This document shows, one piece after another, positions 20,760 to 32,600 of a stretch of DNA of 64,000 bases; the stretch's first letter is position 1; each line of letters starts with the position of its first letter. The DNA lies in assembly GCA_021234155.1 (NCBI GenBank), contig JAJEKV010000186.1, positions 1 through 64,000 on the forward strand, written 5' to 3'. A model generated the notes under the pieces. That model was not told the DNA's origin, made no database searches, and saw only the letters and a program-made list of their open reading frames with translations. The translations under genes were made by a program, and so were the position numbers. Source of the DNA: Isoetes taiwanensis. Its lineage: Eukaryota > Streptophyta > Lycopodiopsida > Isoetales > Isoetaceae.

Positions 20760-22311
20760 TACATATTCATTCTCTGTTTCAGGATCAAGCCAACCTTGAA
20801 GCAAAGCAGTCAGGAATTCCTGTGAATCAGACTCTGATTCTTCTACTTCTTCCTCCTCTGCATCCTCTGAGTCGGAATCAAAGGATTGCTGCAAAAAATA
20901 TTGCAATCGGATTCTTCATGAAGAAGCTCACGCAGACTTAACGCTTCATGGCTTGGGCGTAAAAAAATGGAAGAAATGGAATTTTATGCCATGCATAGCT
21001 TATATGCTAGGAATTTTATGGCCATCAAAATTTAATGCAAATCACGTGAATAAAATTATTTCGTGCTCCGAAATATCATGCGACAGTTTATCCCAACAAA
21101 TTATCTAAAAAACATAATTAAAAAAGTACATTATCCTCACTACCCAAAAAAAAAGGGATTATTCCTACCATGTTGCCATCACACATGATCATGCTAACAA
21201 CATATGCACCAGGTTGGCATCATATGAACCAAGTTGGCACCAATGAACTTAAAAGGTACGTTACCCTCACTACCCGAAAGAAAAAAGGGATTATTCTTAA
21301 GTGATTCTTAAGTGGTCCCTTATTTATTGGCACACCCCCCTTGTTGGCTATGATCACTTGGCAATGTCTTATGAAGAAGAAGAAGAACCCAATATGTAGC
21401 ATAATAACAGGGGGTTTTCTTTGTGTTTTTGTACGCTTTTCACTAAGGTTTTCCTATGATTTCGTGATGTATTCAAATGGATGTACTAATGCGTACATCT
21501 AGAGTGCACCATTTCTGAGCCATTGATTTTAGCCTTTTTTTTCCCAATGGTCAACAACCAATGGCTCCAACAAAGCCCTTTTTAAGGTGTGGTGCATAAT
21601 GGTCAACAACCAATGGCTCACAACAAAAGCCCCTTTTTGTGCGTGTGGTGCATAATGGTCAACAACCAATGGCTCACAACAAAAGTCCTTTTTGGCGTGT
21701 GGTGCATAATGGTCAACAACCAATGGCTCACAACAAAAGCCCTCTTTTTGTGGGCTTGAAGGGCGCATGTAGTGTAGTTTCCCCGCCGCAACACATTTCT
21801 TATCATAGCTTTTTTGATCCGAGCCTGCTTTGAGATGATTTTATTCATTGGAAAGCTCTTCCGAGATCTTTTGACGATGTATGATATGTATATGTTTGGT
21901 TAAGTTATCTATGTTAAAACAGCAATTTTCGGCCGGGTTTGGTAGGCTTTCACATCCTACCACTGATTAATACTGTGATTGTGCTATTGGATATTGTTTT
22001 ATGGCTCATTCCAAATGAAGCTTGCAAAAATTACCATGCATTTTTAGATTTTGAGGCGCTTATTAAGCAAATTCCAAGGCTTCTAGATCCTTGTGCTAAC
22101 AAGCAGAAACGTTTCCCACTTTGGTTTCTCACCACAAGAATCCATGGAGGCCAAAGGCTGCTGTTAAATTCCAGTTGAAAAATGTTTGTGTATGGGTGTT
22201 GCAAACTTTATGACTTTTCGTAATAATGGGATCAATTCGCCTATCTTTATGGTAACTTTTTTTTACTTATGTTCTATTTGTTTTATTGTGATGAAATTCA
22301 AAAGCTTGGGT
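20760..22311 (+). repeat. Spacer cassette C-D-E-B, forward type, diverged
   Basis: First forward cassette. C (20.76-20.95 kb) lacks part of its GCTCCGCTGCAGACGC segment, so its minus-strand reading frame is broken. D covers 21.12-21.40 kb, the module terminus 21.41-21.53 kb, E minisatellite (four copies) 21.54-21.75 kb and B 21.80-22.31 kb. No element A precedes it. Confidence 0.85.
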
Positions 22312-23146
22312 GATGAAAGCCTCAAATGAATTCTAGTTTTTTTTCTGGTTTGAATTCTAAAATTTTTGTCACACCCGGGGGGGAGGGGACATCCCTAAGG
22401 CCCCGAAGGGGCTAAAAATTTTTTTTGCAACACAAACCATTAACATCCAACATATAAAAAATAAATCCCCCAACACATAACAACCAACACATAACAACCA
22501 TCATTAACAACCAACACATAACTACCATTGACATTAATTAACACAACCATTGGGTCCAACATATTTAAATTAAAATCCCCCTTAAACCCCCTTTGGTTTG
22601 GGTGCATATTCACACGGGGGTGACGTAGGGCAGCGAGAGCCCTCATAATTGTATTTTGCACGTACAAAATAAACACCATATAGTATTCCGCTTGAAATCT
22701 TATAGTATTTTGCGAATCGTGTTATACAATATAGCAAATTTTGTACTTGCATACCCCACAAACGAGGAACTTTACGTACGGTGTAGATTAAGGAATAAGG
22801 GGTGAATATGCCTATCCAATAGCTCTCGTTGCCCAGAGTCACCCCCCGTGTGAATATGCACCCAAACCAAAGGGGGTTTAAGGGGGATTTTAATTTAAAT
22901 ATGTTGGACCCAATGGTTGTGTTAATTAATGTCAATGGTAGTTATGTGTTGGTTGTTAATGATGGTTGTTATGTGTTGGTTGTTATGTGTTGGGGGATTT
23001 ATTTTTTATATGTTGGATGTTAATGGTTTGTGTTGCAAAAAAAATTTTTTAGCCCCTTCGGGCCTTAGGATGTCCCTCCCCGGTGTGACAAAAAATTTTA
23101 GAATTCAAACCAGAAAAAAAACTAGAATTCATTTGAGGCTTTCATC
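22312..23146 (+). repeat. Element A, forward type, full length
   Basis: 835 bp, from GATGAAAGCCTCAAATG to the exact inverse at 23146. Left arm to the CACGGGGGTGAC hinge at about 22.62 kb, core 22.62-22.84 kb, right arm from GTCACCCCCCGTGTG. The two arms (about 300 bp) are nearly perfect inverses including the GCCCCTTCGGGGC hairpin, so single-stranded DNA or RNA could form a long hairpin. Flanks differ left and right; no clear target duplication. Confidence 0.9.
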
Positions 23147-24695
23147 TATGCTACATATTCATTCTCTGTTTCAGGATCAAGCCAACCTTGAAGCAAAGCA
23201 GTCAGGAATTCCTGTGAATCAGACTCTGATTCTTCTACTTCTTCCTCCTCTGCATCCTCTGAGTCGGAATCAAAGGATTGCTGCAAAAAATATTGCAATC
23301 GGATTCTTCATGAAGAAGCTCCGCTGCAGACGCCGAACGCTTCATGGCTTGGGCAGAAAAAAAATGGAAGAAATGGAATTTTGGCGGGCATGCATAGCTT
23401 ATATGCTAGGAATTTTATGGCCATCAAAATTTAATGCAAATCACGTGAATAAAATTATTTCGTGCTCAAATATCATGCGACAGTTTATCCCAACAAATTA
23501 TCTAAAAAACATAATTAAAAAAGTACATTATCCTCACTACCCAAAAAAAAAGGGATTATTCCTACCATGTTGCCATCACACATGATCATGCTAACAACAT
23601 ATGCACCAGGTTGGCATCATATGAACCAAGTTGGCACCAATGAACTTAAAAAGGTACGTTACCCTCACTACCCGAAAGAAAAAAGGGATTATTCTTAAGT
23701 GATTCTTAAGTGGTCCCTTATTTATTGGCACACCCCCCTTGTTGGCTATGATCACTTGGCAATGTCTTATGAAGAAGAAGAAGAACCCAATATGTAGCAT
23801 AATAACAGGGGGTTTTCTTTGTGTTTTTGTACGCTTTTCACTAAGGTTTTCCTATGATTTCGTGATGTATTCAAATGGATGTACTAATGCATTACATCTA
23901 GAGTGCACCATTTTCGAGCCATTGATTTTAGCCTTTTTTTCCCAATGGTCAACAACCAATGGCTCACAACAAAAGCCCTTTTTTTGTGCGTGTGGTGCAT
24001 AATGGTCAACAACCAATGGCTCACAACAAAAAGCCCCTTTTTGTGCGTGTGGTGCATAATGGTCAACAACCAATGGCTCACAACAAAAGTCCCTTTTTGT
24101 GCGTGTGGTGCATAATGGTCAACAACCAATGGCTCACAACAAAAGCCCTCTTTTGTGGGCTTGAAGGGCGATGTAGTGCGGTTTCTACGGCAACACATTT
24201 CTTATTATAGTTTTTGATCCGAGCTGTTTTGAGATGATTTTTATTGCGTTGGAAAGCTCTTTCCGAGATCTTTTTGACGATGTATGATATGTATATGTTT
24301 GGTTAAGTTATCTATGTTAAAACAGCAATTTCTCGGCCGGGTTTGGTAGGCTTTCACATCTTACCAGCTGATTAATACAGGATTGTGCTATCCAAATGAA
24401 GCTTGCAAAAAATTACCATGCATTTTTAGATTTTGAGGCAGTTATTAAGCAAATTCCAAGGCTTCTATATCCTTGTGCTAACAAGCGTAAACGTTCCCAC
24501 TTTGGTTTCTCACCACAAGAATCCATGGAGGCCAAAGGCTTCTGTTGTTAAATTCCAGTTGAAAAATGTTTGTGTATGGGTGTTGCAAACTTTATGACTT
24601 TCAGAATAATGGGATCAATTCGCTCTATCTTTATGGTAACTTTTTTACTTATGTTCTATTTGTTTTATTGTGATGAAATTCAAAAGCTACTGTGT
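23147..24695 (+). repeat. Spacer cassette C-D-E-B, forward type
   Basis: C (minus-strand frame 23345-23146, see the C entries), D (23.52-23.79 kb), terminus, four E copies (23.94-24.15 kb) and B (24.27-24.69 kb). B lacks about 30 bp (ATTGGATATTGTTTTATGGC is gone after GTGCTAT), which breaks its frame. Confidence 0.85.
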
Positions 24696-25519
24696 GATGA
24701 AAGCCTCAAATGAATTCTAGTTTTTTTTCGGGTTTGAATTCTAAAATTTTTGTCACACAGGGGAGGGGACATCCCTAAGGCCCGAGGAAGGGGCTAAAAA
24801 TTTTTTTGCAACACAAACCATTAACATCCAAATATAAAAAATAAATCCCCAACACATAACAACCAACACATAACAACCATCATTAACAACCAACACATAA
24901 CTATTATTGACATTAATTAACACAACCATTGGGTCCAACATATTTAAATTAAAATCCCCCTTAAACCCCCTTTGGTTTGGGTGCATATTCACACGGGGTG
25001 ACGAGGGCGGCGAGAGCCCTCATAATTGTATTTTTGCACGCACAAAATCAACACCATATAGTATTCGCTTGAAATCTTATAGTATTTTGCTAATCGTGTT
25101 ATACAATATAGCAAATTTTGTACTTGCATACCCCACAAACGAGGAACTTTACGTGACGGTGTAGATTAAGGAATAAGGGGTGAATATGCCTATCCAATAG
25201 CTCGTTGCCCGAGTCACCCCCTCGCGGTGAATATGCACCCCAAACCAAAGGGGGTTTAAGGGGATTTTAATTTGGTTCATGTTGGACCCAATGGTTGTGT
25301 TAATTAATGTCAATGGTAGTTATGTGTTGGTTGTTAATGATGGTTGTTTTGTTGGTTGTTATGTGAGGGGGATTTATTTTTTTATATGTTGATGTTAATG
25401 GTTTGTGTTGCAAAAATTTTTTATTCCCTTCTGAGGCCTTAGGGATGTCCCCTTCCCTGTGTGACAAAAATTTTAGAATTCAAAACCAAAAAAACTAGAA
25501 TTCATTTGAGGCTTTCATC
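24696..25519 (+). repeat. Element A, forward type, diverged
   Basis: Both arms and core present. Differences are concentrated at the hairpin (GGCCCGAGGAAGGGGC; TTCCCTTCTGAGGCC) and the hinges (CACGGGGTGACGAGGG; CACCCCCTCGCGGTG). Confidence 0.8.
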
Positions 25520-27100
25520 TATGCTACATATTCATTCTCCATTTTTCAGATCAAGCCAACCTTGAAGCAAAGCAAACAGAATTCTTCATGAAGAATCCGA
25601 TTTCTTCTTTTTTTCCTCCTCCTTTGATCCTCCGAGTCGGAATCAAAGGATTGTTGCAAAAATAGAAGAATCGGATTCTTCATGAAGAAGTTCACGCAGC
25701 TTTGCTTAACGCTTCATGGCTTGGGCAAAAAAAAAAATGGAAGAAATGGAATTTTTGGGGGCATGCATAGCTTATATGCTAGGAATTTTATGGCCATCAA
25801 AATTTAATGCAAATCACGTTGAATAAAATTATTTCAGGTTGAAATATCATTTTTCCCTTTTATCCCAACAAATTATCTAAAAAACATAATTAAAAAAGTA
25901 CATTATCCTCACTACCCAAAAAAAAAGGGATTATTCCTACCATGTTGCCATCACACATGATCATGCTAACAACATATGCACTGTGGTTGGCATCATATGA
26001 ACCAAGTTGGCACCAATGAACTTAAAAAGGCTTGTTACCCTCACTAACTAAAAGAAAAAAGGGATTATTCTTAAGTGATTCTTTTGGTCCCTTATTTATT
26101 GAGATGATTTTTTTGTTGGCTATGATCACTTGGCAATGTCTTATGAAGAAGAAGAAGAAGAACCCAATATGTAGCATAATAACAGGGGGTTTTCTTTGTG
26201 TTTTTGTACGCTTTTCACTAAGGTTTTCCTATGATTTCGCTGATGTATTCAAATGGATGTACTAATGCGTACATCTAGAGTGCACCATTTCTGAGCCATT
26301 GATTTTAGCCTTTTTTTTCCCAATGGTCAACAACCAATGGCTCACAACAAAAGCCCTTTTTTGTTTCTCACCACAAGCATAATGGTCAACAACCAATGGC
26401 TCACAACAAAAATGTTTTTGTGCGGGTGGTGCATAATGGTCAACAACCAATGGCTCACAACAAAAGTCCCTTTTTTGTGCGTTGGTATAATGGTCAACAA
26501 CCAATGGCTCACAACAAAAGCCCTCTTTTTGTGGGCTTGAAGGGCGCATGTAGTGTAGTTTCCCCGGCGGCAACACATTTCTTATCATAGCTTTTGATCC
26601 AGAGCTCTGTTTGAGATGATTTTTAAGGCCGTTGGAAAGCTCTTTTTGAGATCTTTTGACGATGTATGATATGTATATGTTTGGTTAAGTTATCTATGTT
26701 AAAACAGCAATTTCTCGGCCGGGTTTGGTAGGCTTTCACATCCTACCATTGATTAATAACACAAGGATTGTGCATATTGGATATTGTTTTATGGCTCATT
26801 CCAAATGAAGCTTGCAAAAATTACCATGCATTTTTAGATTTTGAGGCGCTTATTAAGCAAATTTAAAGGCTTCTAGATCCTTGTGCTAACAAGCGTAGGG
26901 CGTTCCCCACTTTGGTTTCTCACCACAAGAATCCATGGAGGCCAAAGTATTCAAGTTAAATTCATTGAAAAAATGTTTGTGTATGGGTGTTGCAAACTTT
27001 ATGACTTTTGAATAATGGGATCAATTCGCTCTATCTTTATGGTTTTTTTTTTACTTATGTTCTATTTGTTTTATTGTGATGAAATTCAAAAGCTATGTGT
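25520..27100 (+). repeat. Spacer cassette C-D-E-B, forward type, diverged
   Basis: C (25.52-25.72 kb) is heavily altered: an extra GAATTCTTCATGAAGAATC palindrome replaces part of the acidic-repeat coding segment. D, terminus, four irregular E copies (26.32-26.53 kb) and B (26.66-27.10 kb) follow. One E copy contains a patch of module B (TTTCTCACCACAAG), which points to patchwork conversion or misassembly. Confidence 0.75.
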
Positions 27101-28592
27101 GATGAAAGCCTCAAATGAATTCTAGTTTTTTTTCGGGTTTGAATTCTAAAATTTTTGTCACACCCGGGGAGGGACATCCCTCGCCATTCTAAATGGGGCT
27201 AAAAAATTTTTTGCAACACAAACCATTAACATCCAACATATAAAAAAATAAATCCCCCAACACATTTTAACCAACACATATTCATCTCATCATTAATTTT
27301 TCTACACATAAGGGATGACATTATTGGGTGATTTGTTTATTTAGGCAATAACTAGGGCTTCTCCCCTTGGGAAAATCCAATTTATCATTTGGACCCCAAA
27401 ACAAATACAATGCTAATAGATGAGTGGCTGATGTACCTCGATCCTAAGCTTATCACAGGATTAAAAAACCCGCCCTTTGGGTTTTCGAGAAAAACCCTAG
27501 TGATAAGCCTTCGCACGGGGCTTAGACAAACGTAAGGCATAGAATCGCCCCAAAACCCCGCAGATGGAGAAGTCGAACGGATGCCGCCGCCAACCAACAT
27601 GCACATCACCAACACAACAAACGAGAAACATACCAGAGAATAGCATCACCCAATGGTGGAAAAGCATCACCTAGCTGGTGGAAAACATGATAAAACATGA
27701 ACTTGTAAATGATAAACAAAGAAGGGGGGAGGGTGGGTTCAAAGAGAATAAGGTATGCTGAGAGAAGAAGGAAGCGAATTGAGACGTGGATGCAGAACTA
27801 GGGCGCCAAATAATGGAACTCCCAACCCAAAACGGGCATGCGCGCGCGCATGCATGCATGACATGCATGCTCGCCCCATTCTAGAATGGCGATCCGATGT
27901 CTCGGATCTGATCATTATTAACAACCAACTTTGAACCCTACCATTGACATTCTTTGTAACACAATATTTTGGGTCCAACATATTTAAATTAAAATCCCCT
28001 TAAAGGTTTGGTTTGTGCATATTCACCGCGGGTTGATGAGGTGCGCCGAGAGCCCTGCATAATTGTATTTTCCATTCGTGGGTTTTAAAAATAAACACCA
28101 TATAGTATTCCCCTTGAAATCTTATATAGTTTTTTCCCGAAATCGTGTTTTTTTATACAATATAGATAAATTTTGTACTTGCATACCCCACAAACGAGGA
28201 ACTTTATTATTTTGTTGGGGTGTAGATTAAGGAATAAGGGGTGAATATGCCTATCCAATAGCTGTCGTTGCTACCCACTAGTCCCCCATTGTGAATATGC
28301 ACCCAAACCAAAGGGGTTTAATGGGGATTTTAATTTAAATATGTTGGACCAAATGGTTGTGTTAATTAATGTCAATGGTAGTTATGTGTTGGTTGTTAAT
28401 GATGGTTGTTATGTGTTGGTTGTTATGTGTTGGGGGATTTATTTTTTATATGTTGGATGTTAATGGTTTGTGTTGCAAAAAAAATTTTTTAGCCCCTTCG
28501 GGGCCTTAGGGATGTCCCCTCCCCCCCGGGTGTGACAAAAATTTTAGAATTCAAACCAGAAAAAAAACTAGAATTCATTTGAGGCTTTCATC
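27101..28592 (+). repeat. Element A, forward type, interrupted by a foreign insert
   Basis: The left arm is present to about 27.27 kb and resumes near 27.91 kb with ATTATTAACAACCAAC, then core (diverged) and right arm (clean) to 28592. The approximately 640 bp between are unrelated and described separately. Confidence 0.8.
27275..27915 (-). mobile_element. Insert in element A; possible truncated retroelement
   Basis: About 640 bp of GC-richer sequence with no homology to the array. On the minus strand, CTCGAAAACCCAAAGGGCGG followed by GTTTTTTAA resembles the 3' region of the second LINE at 57.87-57.91 kb (CTCGAAAACCCTTCGGGGCG then GGGGTTTTTTAA). It also has a GCGCGCGCATGCATGCATG patch at 27.84 kb. 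A 5'-truncated LINE-related insert is the best guess; the target duplication was not found because the arm edges here are scrambled. Confidence 0.4.
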
Positions 28593-30182
28593 TATGCTAC
28601 ATATTCATTCTCTGTTTCAGGATCAAGCCAACCTTGAAGCAAAGCAGTCAGGAATTCCTGTGAATCAGACTCTGATTCTTCTACTTCTTCCTCCTCTGCA
28701 TCCTCTGAGTCGGAATCAAAGGATTGCTGCAAAAAATATTGCAATCGGATTCTTCATGAAGAAGCTCCGCTGCAGACGCCGAACGCTTCATGGCTTGGGC
28801 AGAAAAAAAATGGAAGAAATGGAATTTTGGCGGGCATGCATAGCTTATATGCTAGGAATTTTATGGCCATCAAAATTTAATGCAAATCACGTGAATAAAA
28901 TTATTTCGTGGTTCGAAATATCATCGACGGTTTTATCCCAACAAATTATCTAAAAACATAATTAAAAAAGTACATTATCCTCACTACCCAAAAAAAAAAA
29001 AAAAAAAAAAAAGGGATTATTCCTACCATGTTGCCATCACACATGATCATGCTAACAACATATGCACCAGGTTGGCATCATATGAACCAAGTTGGCACCA
29101 ATGAACTTAAAAAGGTACGTTACCCTCACTGCCCGAAAGAAAAAGGGATTATTCTTAAGTGATTCTTAAGTGGTCCCTTATTTATTGGCACACCCCCTTG
29201 TTGGCTATGATCACTTGGCAATGTCTTATGAAGAAGAAGAAGAACCCAATATGTAGCATAATAACGGGGGTTTTCTTTTTGTTTTTTTGCACGCTTTCAC
29301 TAAGGTTTTCCTATGATTTCGTGATGTATTCAAATGGATGTACTAATGCGTACATCTAGAGTGCACCATTTCTGAGCCATTGATTTTAGCCTTTTTTTTC
29401 CCAATGGTCAACAACCAATGGCTCACAACAAAAGCCCTTTTTTGTAGCGTGTGGTGCATAATGGTCAACAACCAATGGCTCACAACAAAAGCCCCTTTTT
29501 GTGCGTGTGGTGCATAATGGTCAACAACCAATGGCTCACAACAAAAGTCCCTTTTTTGTGCGTGTGGTGCATAATGGTCAACAACCAATGGCTCACAACA
29601 AAAGCCCTCTTTTTGTGGGCTTGAAGGGCGCATGTAGTGCAGTTTCCCCGCCGGCAACACATTTCTTATTATAGCTTTTGATCCAGAGCTCTGTTTGAGA
29701 TGATTTTTATTGCGTTGGAAAGCTCTTTCCGAGATCTTTTTGACGATGTATGATATGTATATGTTTGGTTAAGTTATCTATGTTAAAACAGCAATTTCTC
29801 GGCCGGGTTTGGTAGGCTTTCACATCCTACCAGCTGATTAATACAGGATTGTGCTATTGGATATTGTTTTATGGCTCATTCCAAATGAAGCTTGCAAAAA
29901 ATTACCATGCATTTTTAGATTTTGAGGCAGTTATTAAGCAAATTCCAAGGCTTCTATATCCTTGTGCTAACAAGCAGAAACGTTTCCCACTTTGGTTTCT
30001 CACCACAAGAATCCATGGAGGCCAAAGGCTGCTGTTAAATTCCAGTTGAAAAATGTTTGTGTATGGGTGTTGCAAACTTTATGACTTTCAGAATAATGGG
30101 ATCAATTCGCTCTATCTTTATGGTAACTTTTTTTACTTATGTTCTATTTGTTTTATTGTGATGAAATTCAAAAGCTACAGGT
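28593..30182 (+). repeat. Spacer cassette C-D-E-B, forward type
   Basis: C (frame 28791-28592), D with an expanded A-run of about 25 (28.99-29.01 kb; 9 in most copies), terminus, four E copies (29.40-29.61 kb) and B (29.72-30.18 kb) with its frame intact except for a D-to-Y change in the LLDPC motif. Confidence 0.88.
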
Positions 30183-31016
30183 GATGAAAGCCTCAAATGA
30201 ATTCTAGTTTTTTTTCTGGTTTGAATTCTAAAATTTTTGTCACACCCGGGGGGGAGGGGACATCCCTAAGGCCCCGAAGGGGCTAAAATTTTTTTTTTGC
30301 AACACAAACCATTAACATCCAACATATAAAAATAAATCCCCAACACATAACAACCAACACATAACAACCATCATTAACAACCAACACATAACTACCATTG
30401 ACATTAATTAACACAACCATTGGGTCCAACATATTTAAATTAAAATCCCCTTAAACCCCTTTGGTTTGGGTGCATATTCACACGGGGGTGACGAGGGCAG
30501 CGAGAGCCCTCATAATTGTATTTTGCACGCATAAAATCAACACCATATAGTATTCCGCTTTGAAATCTTATAGTATTTTTGCATAATCGTGTTATACAAT
30601 ATAGCAAATTTTGTACTTGCATACCCCACAAACGAGGAACTTTACGTGCGGTGTAGATTAAGGAATAAGGGGTGCATATGCGTATCCAATAGCTCGTTGC
30701 CCGAGTCACCCAGGTGTGAATATGCACCCAAACCAAAGGGGTTTAAGGGGATTTTAATTTAAATATGTTGGACCCAATGGTTGTGTTAATTAATGTCAAT
30801 GGTAGTTATGTGTTGGTTGTTAATGATGGTTGTTATGTGTTGGTTGTTATGTGTTGGGGGATTTATTTTTTATATGTTGGATGTTAATGGTTTGTGTTGC
30901 AAAAAAAATTTTTTAGCCCCTTCGGGGCCTTAGGGATGTCCCCTCCCCCCCGGGTGTGACAAAAATTTTAGAATTCAAACCAGAAAAAAAACTAGAATTC
31001 ATTTGAGGCTTTCATC
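30183..31016 (+). repeat. Element A, forward type, full length
   Basis: 834 bp with both arms. Its core carries the GTGCATATGCGTATCC variant, shared with the copies at 37.2, 39.5 and 41.9 kb, in place of GTGAATATGCCTATCC. Confidence 0.88.
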
Positions 31017-32600
31017 TATGCTACATATTCATTCTCTGTTTCAGGATCAAGCCAACCTTGAAGCAAAGCAGTCAGGAATTCCTGTGAATCAGACTCTGAT
31101 TCTTCTACTTCTTCCTCCTCTGCATCCTCTGAGTCGGAATCAAAGGATTGCTGCAAAAAATATTGCAATCGGATTCTTCATGAAGAAGCTCCGCTGCAGA
31201 CGCTGAACGCTTCATGGCTTGGGCAGAAAAAAAATGGAAGAAATGGAATTTTGGCGGGCATGCATAGCTTATATGCTAGGAATTTTATGGCCATCAAAAT
31301 TTAATGCAAATCACGTGAATAAAATTATTTCGTGCTCCGAAATATCATGCGACAGTTTATCCCAACAAATTATCTAAAAAACATAATTAAAAAAGTACAT
31401 TATCCTCACTACCCAAAAAAAAAGGGATTATTCCTACCATGTTGCCATCACACATGATCATGCTAACAACATATGCACCAGGTTGGCATCATATGAACCA
31501 AGTTGGCACCAATGAACTTAAAAAGGTACGTTACCCTCACTCATCCGAAGAAAAAGGGATTATTCTTAAGTGATTCTTAAGTGGTCCCTTATTTATTGGC
31601 ACACCCCCCTTGTTGGCTATGATCACTTGGCAATGTCTTATGAAGAAGAAGAAGAAGAACCCAATATGTAGCATAATAACAGGGGGTTTTCTTTGTGTTT
31701 TTGTACGCTTTTCACTAAGGTTTTCCTATGATTTCGTGATGTATTCAAATGGATGTACTAATGCGTACATCTAGAGTGCACCATTTCTGAGCCATTGATT
31801 TTAGCCTTTTTTTTCCCAATGGTCAACAACCAATGGCTCACAACAAAAGCCCTTTTTTTGTGCGTGTGGTGCATAATGGTCAACAACCAATGGCTCACAA
31901 CAAAAGCCCCTTTTTTGTGCGTGTGGTGCATAATGGTCAACAACCAATGGCTCACAACAAAAGTCCCTTTTTTGTGCGTGTGGTGCATAATGGTCAACAA
32001 CCAATGGCTCACAACAAAAGCCCTCTTTTTGTGGGCTTGAAGGGCGCATGTAGTGTAGTTTCCCCGCCGGCAACACATTTCTTATCATAGCTTTTGATCC
32101 AGAGCTCTGTTTGAGATGATTTTTATTGCGTTGGAAAGCTCTTTTCGAGATCTTTTTGACGATGTATGATATGTATATGTTTGGTTAAGTTATCTATGTT
32201 AAAACAGCAATTTCTCGGCCGGGTTTGGTAGGCTTTCACATCCTACCCGGTGATTAATCTGAGGATTGTGCTATTGGATATTGTTTTATGGCTCATTCCA
32301 AATGAAGCTTGCAAAAAATTACCATGCATTTTTTAGATTTTTTGAGGCGTTATTAAGCAAATTCCAAGGCTTCTAGATCCTTGTGCTAACAAGCAGAAAC
32401 GTTTCCCACTTTGGTTTCTCACCACAAGAATCCATGGAGGCCAAAGGCTGCTGTTAAATTCCAGTTGAAAAATGTTTGTGTATGGGTGTTGCAAACTTTA
32501 TGACTTTCAGAATAATGGGATCAATTCGCTCTATCTTTATGGTAACTTTTTTACTTATGTTCTATTTGTTTTATTGTGATGAAATTCAAAAGCTACAGGT
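31017..32600 (+). repeat. Spacer cassette C-D-E-B, forward type, four E copies
   Basis: 1584 bp. C (frame 31215-31016) carries the synonymous T variant (ACGCTGAACGC). D, terminus, four E copies (31.82-32.03 kb) and B (32.13-32.60 kb), whose start is altered (CCGGTGATTAATCTGAGG). Confidence 0.88.
31818..32030. repeat. 57-bp minisatellite (module E, representative)
   Basis: Four tandem copies of a unit beginning ATGGTCAACAACCAATGGCT and ending TGTGCGTGTGGTGCATA. 57 bp is 19 codons, so each frame repeats as a 19-residue peptide. On the plus strand MVNNQWLTTKAPFLCVWCI and MAHNKSPFFVRVVHNGQQP, and on the minus strand MHHTHKKGTFVVSHWLLTI and a fourth frame, are all free of stops. Other arrays: 17.17, 18.69, 21.54, 23.94, 26.32, 29.40, 34.24, 36.32, 38.62, 41.16 and 43.59 kb. 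Copy number is 2 at 34.2, 36.3 and 38.6 kb, and about 4 elsewhere. Confidence 0.9.

Noticed and set aside
31818-32030. Regular repeats that could suggest a CRISPR array
   Set aside because: The whole 57-bp unit repeats without unique spacers, there are no cas genes, and the context is plant nuclear DNA. It is a minisatellite.
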